Assembly: GCA_020725265.1 (NCBI GenBank)
Contig: DYFK01000007.1
Location: 57,408 to 121,407, forward strand
DNA length: 64,000 nt
Direction: 5' to 3'
Source: Hydrogenophilus sp.
Lineage (GTDB): Bacteria > Pseudomonadota > Gammaproteobacteria > Burkholderiales > Thiobacillaceae
Part shown: positions 27,340-35,567 of the stretch, piece after piece
Layout of the letters: each line of letters begins with the position of its first letter
How positions within the stretch are numbered: position 1 is the stretch's first letter
Notes under the pieces: generated by a model
The model's database searches: none
Seen by the model: the letters and a program-made list of their open reading frames with translations, nothing else
Told to the model about the DNA's origin: nothing
Program-made: the position numbers and the translations under genes

Positions 27340-27932
27340 AGACATTGCTGCTGATCGGCGTCCACCGCGAGGAACGTGCTTTCGGCGAGGCGGTCGCGGC
27401 CGGCTTGGCGCGCAACGACATCGATGTGCTGGCCGTCGAGGATGGTTTATCCGGGCGTCGGCCGCGCGCCGATCAACGCTACCGGTACGACAACCTGCAC
27501 CGAGCCTTGTACCGACAATTACCTGCCCACGCGGCCGGGCGCCACGACATTCTGGTCGACCTGCATACCGGCCTCGACCACACCGCGACCAGCGCCGACC
27601 TGATCTGCGCGGAACCAGACCGACTGGCCGGGGTGGCTGAGCGGCTTGGCGCCGACGCGAACCGGGTCCGAATCGTCGCCCTGGGCCGTGCCCATGCGGA
27701 TGGGCCGGTCGCCGAGACGGTGATTCCCGAGGAAATCTGGCGCCATCCCGCATTCCTATATGTGGGCATCGAGGTTTTCCTGCCCGAGACTGGCGCCGGC
27801 ACACCTGCACAGTGGGATTTCGCGCGCCGGCTGGTGAACGCCGTGGCGGATGTCGCCGGTGCTTCCCTCCGGGATCGACCCAGGCCGGGTTCCCTTAACG
27901 AAACACGTGCAGTACCTTCATGGACTCGGTAA
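27336..27932 (+). CDS. Aspartoacylase/AstE-like zinc hydrolase candidate
   Basis: A 198-residue protein starting with GTG that overlaps the CDF stop by GTGA. LLIGVHREERAFG resembles the HxxE zinc motif (H10, E13) of M14-type aspartoacylase/succinylglutamate desuccinylase proteins. ILVDLHTGLDH resembles their DLHT strand with the third zinc ligand. The enzyme is shorter than typical members (about 300), and its end overlaps the convergent gene by 38 bases, so the true end or function is uncertain. Coupling to a metal exporter is unusual for this family. Confidence 0.5.
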   Translation: MKTLLLIGVHREERAFGEAVAAGLARNDIDVLAVEDGLSGRRPRADQRYRYDNLHRALYRQLPAHAAGRHDILVDLHTGLDHTATSADLICAEPDRLAGVAERLGADANRVRIVALGRAHADGPVAETVIPEEIWRHPAFLYVGIEVFLPETGAGTPAQWDFARRLVNAVADVAGASLRDRPRPGSLNETRAVPSWTR

Positions 27933-28308
27933 TCCGACCCTTGGGCAGATATGTGATGGCGTATGGGTTGCTGTTGAGCAACTCGATCAGGCGGTGGATT
28001 TCTTCCACGTTTCTGGGTGGTCTACCCTTGCCGGTGAAGATCAGGGTGGTCCAGTAGGAGTTGATCTGGGGCAGCGTCTTACCGGAAATCTCCCGGTAAA
28101 ACTCCGCCTTGACTCCCTCGTCGCTCAATTCCAGGGGTTGCACCCGGCTACCGTCCGGCAGCCGGGTGGTCTTGGCCAGAAAGATGTCGGCCACCTCCCG
28201 TGCGTCCAGCCGTTCGATGGGAGATCCCCTGGCCGCGACCACGGCCAGATCGGCATGGCTGGCGCAGGATGCCGCCAGCAGCGCGATCAGCCCCAGCAGG
28301 CGTGACAT
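27895..28308 (-). CDS. Small periplasmic PstS-like protein
   Basis: A 137-residue protein with a signal peptide (residues 1-19) and a single half of a phosphate-binding-protein-like fold: LDAREVADIFLAKTTRLPDG, then FYREISGKTLPQINSYWTTLIFTGKG and NPYAITYLPKG. Such half-size PstS-like proteins are often encoded next to signalling proteins in proteobacteria. It overlaps the stop of the upstream porin gene by one base (TGATG), so the two are translationally coupled. Confidence 0.75.
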   Translation of the reverse strand: MSRLLGLIALLAASCASHADLAVVAARGSPIERLDAREVADIFLAKTTRLPDGSRVQPLELSDEGVKAEFYREISGKTLPQINSYWTTLIFTGKGRPPRNVEEIHRLIELLNSNPYAITYLPKGRITESMKVLHVFR

Positions 28309-29447
28309 CAGAACACCCCCTCGAAAGTGACCGAGAGCAGGGTGGTGGCGCTGTCCCTTGCCTCCAGGGCGCGGTAGGTGGCATCGTGAAAAAATTGGCG
28401 TTCGACCTGGGCCTTGATGGCGTGGGCGGCATCCAGGTCATAACGGAGACCGAGGGAGATGGCCCGCGTCGTGAACTCGCCATTCTTGGGCGCCGGCGGT
28501 CGTGGTGCCGATGGCGGCGCGCCGCTGGGTGGTGGAACGGCCACCTCCGGGTAATCCATGGTCCGGTATTGGAGTAGCAGATAGGGAATGGCTCGGTTCA
28601 GGCGATATCCCAGGGAGAGATAGGCCAGACGCTCATCCGGAATGATCTCCGCGAGGCCGTGGAGATAGCCGAAATTCAAAATGGCGTTACCCCGCGATAT
28701 TTCCGCCTCGACGCTGCCCAGGCGGACCTCGGCGTTCCTGCCCAGAACCCGCGACCGGTCAAGGTTGTGGACATCGTAACGGGCATGCATCAAGGCCAGA
28801 TTGACCCAGGAACCGTCACGTTCGACCCGGGTGGAGAGCACCTTGATGTCCCGGTTGTCGATGAATGTGCGGGTGTGCTCCGCTTCACCGTACGCACCCT
28901 GGATCTTGAGGTTGTAGTCGCCCAGACGCCGACGCTTCACGATCTCACCGCCATGATAATCGTCGAAGCCGGATGCCCCGCTGGCGGGTACCAGCGGGCG
29001 TGCCCAGAGTCGCGAAAATCCTACATGACGCAGTTCGACACCTTGGAGCACGGGCGTTTTCAGGCGGCCACCGCGTAGCAGCAAATCCTCGCCGAAGTCA
29101 TAGCTCAGATAGCCCCATTCCAGCGTGGGCTTCAGGTTCTCGTCGGTCTGCCTGCTGCTGACCACCTGGGCAGTGACACGCAGATTGTCGGTGAGGGAAA
29201 AATCTGCTTGCAGACCGATCAGGGAATAATCCAGCGAAACCCTGCCGTCTTCCAGAGTGATGTCCCCGGCGCGTGCGGGCAGGGAGGTATCGCCGCCCAG
29301 GCTCAGGCTGGCGTCCAGGCTATAGAATCCACTCAGCGAAAGCCGGTCCGAGATTTCAAGGGCGTGACCGGTGGCCGGAAGCAGCCAGAATGCCGCGAGC
29401 AGCGAGCGGAAACACGCCCCATAACGGTGTTTGATCCACGCGTCCAT
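28308..29447 (-). CDS. Outer-membrane porin-like protein of the c-di-GMP module
   Basis: A 379-residue protein (389 if the in-frame ATG at 29477 is used). Start 29447 gives a cleaner signal peptide ending ATGHA. The rest shows alternating-hydrophobicity beta-strands of an outer-membrane barrel, with a Pro-rich loop near residue 310, and it ends in a terminal aromatic-type strand (LLSVTFEGVF). It sits between the PstS-like gene downstream and a divergent diguanylate cyclase, a combination seen in several proteobacteria. The substrate is unknown. Confidence 0.7.
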   Translation of the reverse strand: MDAWIKHRYGACFRSLLAAFWLLPATGHALEISDRLSLSGFYSLDASLSLGGDTSLPARAGDITLEDGRVSLDYSLIGLQADFSLTDNLRVTAQVVSSRQTDENLKPTLEWGYLSYDFGEDLLLRGGRLKTPVLQGVELRHVGFSRLWARPLVPASGASGFDDYHGGEIVKRRRLGDYNLKIQGAYGEAEHTRTFIDNRDIKVLSTRVERDGSWVNLALMHARYDVHNLDRSRVLGRNAEVRLGSVEAEISRGNAILNFGYLHGLAEIIPDERLAYLSLGYRLNRAIPYLLLQYRTMDYPEVAVPPPSGAPPSAPRPPAPKNGEFTTRAISLGLRYDLDAAHAIKAQVERQFFHDATYRALEARDSATTLLSVTFEGVF

Positions 29448-29526
29448 CGTAAACCGGCCAGAATCGGGTGAAGCCATGTTGAGGCCGATCCTACTGTAAT
29501 AACCCTACCGACATCCATACGAATAG

Positions 29527-30807
29527 ATGCTCCGCAAGCCCGCGCTGACGATATTCCAGAAGATGCTGGTGGCGCCACTGGTGGGGGTGCTGCTGTATTC
29601 CGCCTATCTGTTCTTCAGCCATCATGAACGGCAAGCCGGCAGCGGCGCCATCGAGGAGATTCGCACCATTTATTTGCCCGCCCTGGATCTGGCCGGGGGC
29701 AACGTCATCGTGTTCGACACCATGGTGTCCACCTTCAAGGATGCCGTGCTGGCCGGGGAGGAGGAGTGGGTACGCAACACGGGCAAGGAGAAGGCCCGCA
29801 TCGAGGCCAATCTCGCGCATCTCGAGGGGCACGTTCCGGTTGTGGACCCGGCCCGGGTAAGGCAATTGCGCGCCGCCCTGGTCCGGTATCACGAAAACGC
29901 CCATGCCCTTTCCCTGGCCATGCTGCGTGGGGATACCGACACGGAACGCGCAAACCACCTGATCGAGAACGTGGAGCGTTACCACGGACAGGCGCGCGCC
30001 GGTTTCCAGGGCATGAAGGTCGACCTCCAGGACGGATTCACGCGCCGCGTCGATGAAACCCTCCAGCGTTCTCGATTTCAGCTGATGGCCGCCACCGGTC
30101 TTGGGGTAGCGCTTATCGTGGTCATTCTCGGCGTCACGTTCGCAATGTCACTCTCCACCCGCGATGCCTTGCGGGAAGTCAACCAGGCCTTCAAGAACAT
30201 GGCCCAGGACCGACCGGATTTTTCCCGTCGTCTGACACGCGCCAGCAGGGACGAACTGGGCGAATTGGTGGGCTGGTTCAACCTGCTGTCCGACAAGTTG
30301 GAAAACGACCACAAACAGATCGAACGGCTTTCCATCACCGACAAGCTCACGCAGCTCTACAACCGCACCAGGATCGACGAATTGTTCCTGCTCGAATTGA
30401 GCAAGGCACGCCGTTACGGCTACCCCTTGTCCGTAATCCTGCTGGATCTGGATCATTTCAAGGCGGTGAACGACACCTGGGGCCATCAGACCGGTGACCG
30501 GGTATTGCGTGAACTGGCCGACATCCTGCGGCACAACGTGCGCGACACTGACCATGTGGGACGTTGGGGTGGAGAGGAGTTCGTGATCCTCGCCCCCAAT
30601 ACCGGGCCGGACCCTGCGCTTGCCATGGCGGAAAAACTCCGTGCGGCCATCGCCGCCCACACTTTTCCCGAGGTCGGTCACAAGACCGGCAGCTTCGGTG
30701 TCGCCAGTTATCTGGATGGCGATGACGAGGACAGCATGACCCGGCGCGCCGACGAGCACCTCTATGCCGCGAAGAAACAGGGTCGCGACCGGGTAGTGGG
30801 CGCGTAG
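29527..30807 (+). CDS. Membrane-bound diguanylate cyclase
   Basis: A 426-residue protein. A TM segment (about 13-31) and a second TM (about 184-206) enclose a periplasmic helical sensor region, then a HAMP-like segment (REVNQAFKNMAQD) and a GGDEF domain. The active site is GGEEF at 348-352, with an inhibitory I-site RDTD at 339-342 exactly five residues before it. It should therefore make c-di-GMP and be product-inhibited. It is divergent from the porin/PstS-like pair over about 80 bases, suggesting a sensory module in which the periplasmic PstS-like protein could signal to this sensor. Confidence 0.93.
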   Translation: MLRKPALTIFQKMLVAPLVGVLLYSAYLFFSHHERQAGSGAIEEIRTIYLPALDLAGGNVIVFDTMVSTFKDAVLAGEEEWVRNTGKEKARIEANLAHLEGHVPVVDPARVRQLRAALVRYHENAHALSLAMLRGDTDTERANHLIENVERYHGQARAGFQGMKVDLQDGFTRRVDETLQRSRFQLMAATGLGVALIVVILGVTFAMSLSTRDALREVNQAFKNMAQDRPDFSRRLTRASRDELGELVGWFNLLSDKLENDHKQIERLSITDKLTQLYNRTRIDELFLLELSKARRYGYPLSVILLDLDHFKAVNDTWGHQTGDRVLRELADILRHNVRDTDHVGRWGGEEFVILAPNTGPDPALAMAEKLRAAIAAHTFPEVGHKTGSFGVASYLDGDDEDSMTRRADEHLYAAKKQGRDRVVGA

Positions 30808-30834
30808 GCGGCAACCCGGCGAGTGCGCTCCGGT

Positions 30835-31938
30835 TCAGGCCGGCCCGGCCAGCGGCCAAGCGAGCCAGTGATTGTCGAGACGGATGCCGGCACCGACGGC
30901 CGCCGAACGCGGCCGAGGCGGCATCGACGCATCCAGCTCGAACACGCGGTCGGCGCCGCCGGCGAGCAGCCGCCCGTCCGCTCCGGCCAACGGGCAGGCC
31001 TCGGCGAGCGGCAGGAATTCGCGCAAGCCCCCGGCGCCGAACAGGGCGATGCCACCGGCGCGCGGACAGCTCACCGCGAAACCGTCGGCGAACGCCGCGA
31101 CGCCGCCACCGTAACCGGCCAGCGGACGCGCCGTCGGCACGATGCCGACGACGTCGCCGTCGAACCACGCGAGTACCGGCGCGCGCGCCCGGTCGGCGGC
31201 GTCGTCATGTTCGGCCTGCAGGGCGATGCCGAGTCGGTCGCCGTTCCAGGCCAGGTGACGGATGCTCAGCCGGGGATCGGTCAGACGCCATTGGCCGAGC
31301 GGCCGGCCGGTACGCGCATCCAGCCGGACCAGGGAGGACGACATGCGCGCGAGATCGTGCTTGATCCGTCCGGTTTCCGGCCGGGTCGGCACGCCGCCGT
31401 TGGCGACCAGCAGACAGCCGGGCCGGCCGGCGTCGTCGATCAGTTCGTGCGCGTCGATGCCCAGTGTTGGCCATTCCGCGCGTTTTTCCAGGGTCTCCGG
31501 ATCGCGCGCGCCGATCAGGCCAGCGCCGGTTTCCAGATCGGTTTCGGTGGTGAACACGAAATCGCCGGCGGCGAGCACGTGACCGGAGAACGCGCGGCCG
31601 GGCTCGATCCAGCGCCAGCGCGGCGGCCGGCCGTCCAGGTGCCAGCGCGCCAGCCAGTCGCCCGGCCGCCGCGCCACGGTCAGGAAGCCGCCGCCGGGCG
31701 CCGGCGCCAGCCCATGCGCGCGCCCCGGCAGATCGAACGCGGTGACGATCGCCAGCCCGCCATCCCGGTACGGGCGCAACAGACCGGCTTGGTGGCCGAT
31801 GCCCAATCGCCAGGTCGCGACCAGGTCGCGCCCGGCGTCCGCTTGCGCGCCCGCCAGCGCCGGCATCGAACCGCTGGCGGCGAGCGCGGACAGCGCGCGC
31901 AGAAAGCGGCGACGGTCGCGCACCGGGTCAATCGCCAT
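30835..31938 (-). CDS. DUF1513 family periplasmic protein, copy 1
   Basis: A 367-residue protein with a twin-arginine-like signal (RDRRRFLRALSALAA). It then has a beta-propeller-like repeat pattern with DUF1513 hallmarks: GRAHGLAPAPGGGFLTVARRPG, VFTTETD, LLVANGGVPTRPETGR and [20 protein letters not shown]. Function is unproven; the family is found with imelysins and iron genes. It is the last gene of the Fur-type operon starting with the porin at 36986, and its start overlaps the upstream imelysin gene by 11 bases. A second copy is at 38914. Confidence 0.85.
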   Translation of the reverse strand: MAIDPVRDRRRFLRALSALAASGSMPALAGAQADAGRDLVATWRLGIGHQAGLLRPYRDGGLAIVTAFDLPGRAHGLAPAPGGGFLTVARRPGDWLARWHLDGRPPRWRWIEPGRAFSGHVLAAGDFVFTTETDLETGAGLIGARDPETLEKRAEWPTLGIDAHELIDDAGRPGCLLVANGGVPTRPETGRIKHDLARMSSSLVRLDARTGRPLGQWRLTDPRLSIRHLAWNGDRLGIALQAEHDDAADRARAPVLAWFDGDVVGIVPTARPLAGYGGGVAAFADGFAVSCPRAGGIALFGAGGLREFLPLAEACPLAGADGRLLAGGADRVFELDASMPPRPRSAAVGAGIRLDNHWLAWPLAGPA

Positions 31939-32911
31939 CGGCGTCGGAAAAACCGATGCTGACGCCGAGCAGCGGCGCGATCGCGGTTTCGACCCGATGG
32001 CGCAACGTCGTCAGCACGCCGGTGGCGGCGCGCACCCGCGCCGGATCGCCGACATCCAGGTCGCGCAGCGCGGCATCCACCCGCGCCACCCGGTCGGCCA
32101 GTTCGACCGCCGCATCGGCCTGACCGCGCGCGCGCAACACGGCCGCCAGGGAGCCATGCCCGGTGATCGCCAGCGCGCGCAGCGCGTCCCATTGCGCGGC
32201 CCAGGCCAAGGCGGCGGCGCCGGCGCGGCCGCGCGGAAACTCGGGCGCGCCACCGGTTTCCGACGTGGTCACCACGTGGATCGGCAGTTCCATGCCGATC
32301 CAGCGCAGGCGCTCCAGGCCGGCCACCCACTGGTTGATCAGGTCGGACGGGAAATCGGCGGGCGGACGCGTGTTGAACGGCGCGGCGGCGATGGCCACGG
32401 CTTCGCGCGCGATTTCCTCGGCGAGCTGGACGGCGTACGCGCAGGCCGCCGAATCCGGCGTCGCCGGCTTCACCCACAGCAGCCACTCCAGCGCCGGCAG
32501 GCCCTTGGCCGGCGTGCCGATCAGTTCCATCGCCGCCGGCCCGGCCGGCGCGGACTGGATCGCCTTCTCGATCATGCGCGGCCGGGTCGGCGTGAAGTCG
32601 ATCCGGCGTTGCGCGCGCAGGTCGAGCACCGGGCCGATGGCGACGCCGGCCAGACGTTCCCAGTCCGTCAGCGCCGAGCGCCAGGCCGCGCGCGCCCGCG
32701 TCAGGGCATCCTCGGTGCGTTCCGGCGGCGCCGCGCACAGACCGCGCAAGGCCGGCGGCAACGCGGCGGCGGTTTCGGCGAAAGCCGCCGCGCGCGGCGC
32801 GAACCAGTCGCGTTCGACCGCCGCGATCCAGGCCGGATCGGCGCGCGCCACGCCGCCGACGAGCAGGCCGGCGGCAACCACCAGGGCCATGCCGACGCGG
32901 CGCCCGCTCAC
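31928..32911 (-). CDS. Imelysin-family protein, copy 2 (divergent)
   Basis: A 327-residue secreted protein (signal peptide to about residue 24) with the helical imelysin fold. The family GxHxxE iron-binding motif is degenerate: GLPALEWLLW keeps Gly and Glu but not His. The other family segment, WIGMELP near residue 200, is kept. The GTG start overlaps the di-heme gene stop by GTGA. Loss of the His suggests a changed metal site or a structural role. Confidence 0.8.
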   Translation of the reverse strand: MSGRRVGMALVVAAGLLVGGVARADPAWIAAVERDWFAPRAAAFAETAAALPPALRGLCAAPPERTEDALTRARAAWRSALTDWERLAGVAIGPVLDLRAQRRIDFTPTRPRMIEKAIQSAPAGPAAMELIGTPAKGLPALEWLLWVKPATPDSAACAYAVQLAEEIAREAVAIAAAPFNTRPPADFPSDLINQWVAGLERLRWIGMELPIHVVTTSETGGAPEFPRGRAGAAALAWAAQWDALRALAITGHGSLAAVLRARGQADAAVELADRVARVDAALRDLDVGDPARVRAATGVLTTLRHRVETAIAPLLGVSIGFSDADGD

Positions 32912-34305
32912 AGCGACTCCACGAAGGCGACCAAGGCTTCCCGATCGGCCGCGCTCATGCGCGATACCGCGTCGCGGCTGGCGGCGGCCTCGCCGCCGTG
33001 CCAGAGAATCGCTTCCAGCACGCCACGCGCGCGGCCGTCATGCAGCAGCCGGTTGTGGCCGTTGACCTCCTTGATCAGGCCGATCCCCCAGAGCGGTGGC
33101 GTCTTCCATTGCCGGCCGTCGGCGAAACCGTCCGGGCGGCCGTCGGCCAGTTCGTCGCCCAAATCGTGCAGCAGCAGATCGGTATAGGGGTAAATGCGCT
33201 GGCCGACCAATGCGCGACTGCTCATGCCCGGGTTTGGCGGTTCGCCGGTGACATATCCGGGGCGATGGCAGACCGCGCAGCGGGCCTGCTGGAACAGCGC
33301 CTGGCCATGGCGGACGCGCGGATCGTCGATCGCGCGCCGGGCGGGCGGCGCCAGCACCGCCTGATAGAACACCACGTCGCCCAGCGTCTTGTCGTCGATT
33401 TCCGGTGCCGCGCCACGCGCTCCCCTGGGCGCCGCCAGACAGTCCTTCTGCGCGGTGGTGCAGGCCTCGTCGGGGAAGATCGACGAGGTGATGCCGATGT
33501 CGCCCTGGAAGGCGCCGGCGGTCTGGTGAGCGATGGTGGCGACGTTCGCCTTCCAGCCGAACCGGCCCACCATCATGCGGCCCGAGGGCGCGTCCCAGAC
33601 CTTGTTCGGGACGCCGCGGATACCGTCATCGGCGGCGGCCTGGGCAGCGGCGTTGGCGAGGATTTCCGATTCCGGAATCGCCTCCAGCAGACCAACGCCG
33701 ATCAGTTGCGGCGCCACCCGCGGACTCACCAGCACGTCCCCAGCCATCGGTCCGTAGCCAAGCTCGCGGAAACCGTAGACCGGCTTCAGCAGCGTGTACG
33801 GCTGGCCATCGGTGAAGCGGCCGTGGATTTCCTGGTGGCCGATGTCGGCCTTGCCTTCCGGCGTCACGCCCCGGATCGCGAAATTGTTGAACTGGTCCCC
33901 GTAGGTCGGCTCCGGGCGCACGCCACCGTGCGCACCGATGCCCGGCACCGACAGGCGCAACAGCAGCGACACCGGCTGGTCGCCGGCCTCGGGCGGGCCG
34001 CCGCGGCCATCGTTGAAGTGGCAGGCGCCACAGGAACGCGCGATGAAATGCGGGCCGAGGCCGTCGCGCGCCGTCGTCGACGCCGGCGCCTGCACCCAGT
34101 TGCGCTTGAAGAAGGAATTGCCGATCACGAAGCGGGTGTGCTCGGCGTCGCTCAGGTTGGCCGCCGGCAGCGAGAACGCCATGCGGCCGGTGACATGGAC
34201 GGTGGTGTCGCCACCGGGCCGCGTGTCCTCCGGCTCATCGATCGGGGCGGCATGGAGGCCCGCCGAGACGAGCACGGCGGCCAATAACGTAGTGTGTGAT
34301 CGCAT
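32908..34305 (-). CDS. Di-heme c-type oxidoreductase (DUF1111 family)
   Basis: A 465-residue periplasmic protein with a signal peptide (to about 19) and two heme-binding motifs, CGACH (about residue 92) and CAVCH (about residue 345). Typical stretches are RDGLGPHFIARSCGACHFNDGRGG, LVSPRVAPQLIGVGLLEAIPE and LLHDLGDELADGR. These proteins occur between imelysin genes in iron-regulated clusters and may oxidise or reduce iron before uptake; that role is inferred. It is preceded by a 64-base leader with AGCCAGCC-type motifs. Confidence 0.9.
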   Translation of the reverse strand: MRSHTTLLAAVLVSAGLHAAPIDEPEDTRPGGDTTVHVTGRMAFSLPAANLSDAEHTRFVIGNSFFKRNWVQAPASTTARDGLGPHFIARSCGACHFNDGRGGPPEAGDQPVSLLLRLSVPGIGAHGGVRPEPTYGDQFNNFAIRGVTPEGKADIGHQEIHGRFTDGQPYTLLKPVYGFRELGYGPMAGDVLVSPRVAPQLIGVGLLEAIPESEILANAAAQAAADDGIRGVPNKVWDAPSGRMMVGRFGWKANVATIAHQTAGAFQGDIGITSSIFPDEACTTAQKDCLAAPRGARGAAPEIDDKTLGDVVFYQAVLAPPARRAIDDPRVRHGQALFQQARCAVCHRPGYVTGEPPNPGMSSRALVGQRIYPYTDLLLHDLGDELADGRPDGFADGRQWKTPPLWGIGLIKEVNGHNRLLHDGRARGVLEAILWHGGEAAASRDAVSRMSAADREALVAFVESL

Positions 34306-34322
34306 GCTGGCGAACTCGTTGT

Positions 34323-34365
34323 GGCTGGCGTCCGCCGGCCGGACACCGACGGGCCGGCTGGCTGG
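34323..34365 (-). promoter_or_regulatory. AGCCAGCC motifs before the di-heme gene
   Basis: GGCTGGCTGG at 34356-34365 and GGCTGGC at 34323-34329 (plus-strand reading), filling the short gap between the imelysin stop and the di-heme start. The motif here is internal to the operon, so it is unlikely to be part of a promoter. Confidence 0.4.
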
Positions 34366-34369
34366 ATGG

Positions 34370-35524
34370 TTACGGCTGCACCAGGGTCAGTTTGGTGATG
34401 CCAACTGCGTTGGCGGCGGCGACCAGATCCTTGCTCTGCTGGACCAGGCTGTCGACCGTGTTCTGGATGCGTTGACGGCCAGGCGCGTCCCGACCGCCGA
34501 TGATCTCGCGATCGAACGGCGCCTGGATGGCGCTGGCGGCGGCCACCGACGCGGCGATGCGGGCGCTGGTCCGCTCGGCCAGGGCGGCATCGCTGGCGGC
34601 GACCAGGTCGCGCGGCGACGGACCGGTCAGCAGGCCGCCGTCGGCGCGCCGGTAGCGGCCCAGCCAGACGTTCTCGATGCCCTGGGCGTTGGTGACCGCG
34701 TCGCGGTGAGTGTTGTCGGAGAAGCAGGAATGCTCGTCTTCCTGGTCCTGGCTGTTGAGCGCGACCTCCAGGCGCTCGCCGGCAAGTTCGCCGCGCGACA
34801 GCGAACCCATGGCGACGAAGATCTTGCGCAGCGATTCCTGACCCTCCTCGACGAAGCGGGCGCGGTAATTGACCCGGCTGCCCGGCCGCCAGGCCTTGAC
34901 CAGATACTCCAGGTCATCGATCAGCAACTCGGTCGCCACCTTCAGATAGGCACGGCGACGATCGGCGTTGGCCGCCTGGCCGTCCATGAAATCCGTCCAT
35001 GGACGCGCGCCGGGGCCGGTCGCGCTGAGATCCTGGCCCCACAGCAGGAATTCGATGGCATGCCAGCCGGTGGCGATGTTCTCCTCGCCGTCGCGCTCGT
35101 TGCGGTCGGTGATCGACTGCTTGGTGATGGCGAAGGCGCGGTCGTTGATCAGGCCGGCGGTGGCGTCCCCGACCACGTAGTCGACATAGGACTCGTCCAT
35201 CGGCCAGGCGTTGAGCCGGCCCTCCGGGCCGATCTCGTCATCGATCGGGCCACCGTAGAAGCGGAACGCCTCGGTCTGGCCGTAATACTCGCGCGCCGCC
35301 CGCCAGGCCCGCTGCGCCGCCTGCTGGCTCTCCGCCGAGGGCTGGGCCAGGAAGGCGTCGATCGCCGCGCGCATGGTCCGGGCGGCGGCCAGGGTATCGG
35401 TGTAATTGGCATGCACCAGTTCAGCGTGATGCTTGAGCACCGAGGCGACATCGGGGCCGGCGGCCTGAACAGCCGACGCGCCCAGGCCGGCCGACAGGGC
35501 CAGCGTGAACAGCAGTTTCTTCAT
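34370..35524 (-). CDS. Imelysin-family iron-regulated protein, copy 1
   Basis: A 384-residue secreted protein (MKKLLFTLALSAGLGASAVQA signal peptide cut near residue 21). The iron-binding imelysin motif GWHAIEFLLWG (GxHxxE) is intact. Other family features are EAFRFYGGPIDDEIGPEGRLNAWP and DQEDEHSCFSDNTHRD. Such proteins (IrpA-like) are induced under iron limitation. ATG 35524 gives the clean signal peptide; the open frame extends upstream without support. It follows the porin gene by 43 bases. Confidence 0.92.
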   Translation of the reverse strand: MKKLLFTLALSAGLGASAVQAAGPDVASVLKHHAELVHANYTDTLAAARTMRAAIDAFLAQPSAESQQAAQRAWRAAREYYGQTEAFRFYGGPIDDEIGPEGRLNAWPMDESYVDYVVGDATAGLINDRAFAITKQSITDRNERDGEENIATGWHAIEFLLWGQDLSATGPGARPWTDFMDGQAANADRRRAYLKVATELLIDDLEYLVKAWRPGSRVNYRARFVEEGQESLRKIFVAMGSLSRGELAGERLEVALNSQDQEDEHSCFSDNTHRDAVTNAQGIENVWLGRYRRADGGLLTGPSPRDLVAASDAALAERTSARIAASVAAASAIQAPFDREIIGGRDAPGRQRIQNTVDSLVQQSKDLVAAANAVGITKLTLVQP

Positions 35525-35567
35525 CGGGAAATCCTTTCTTGCGCTTGAGGAGGGCGGATCGCGGCGG

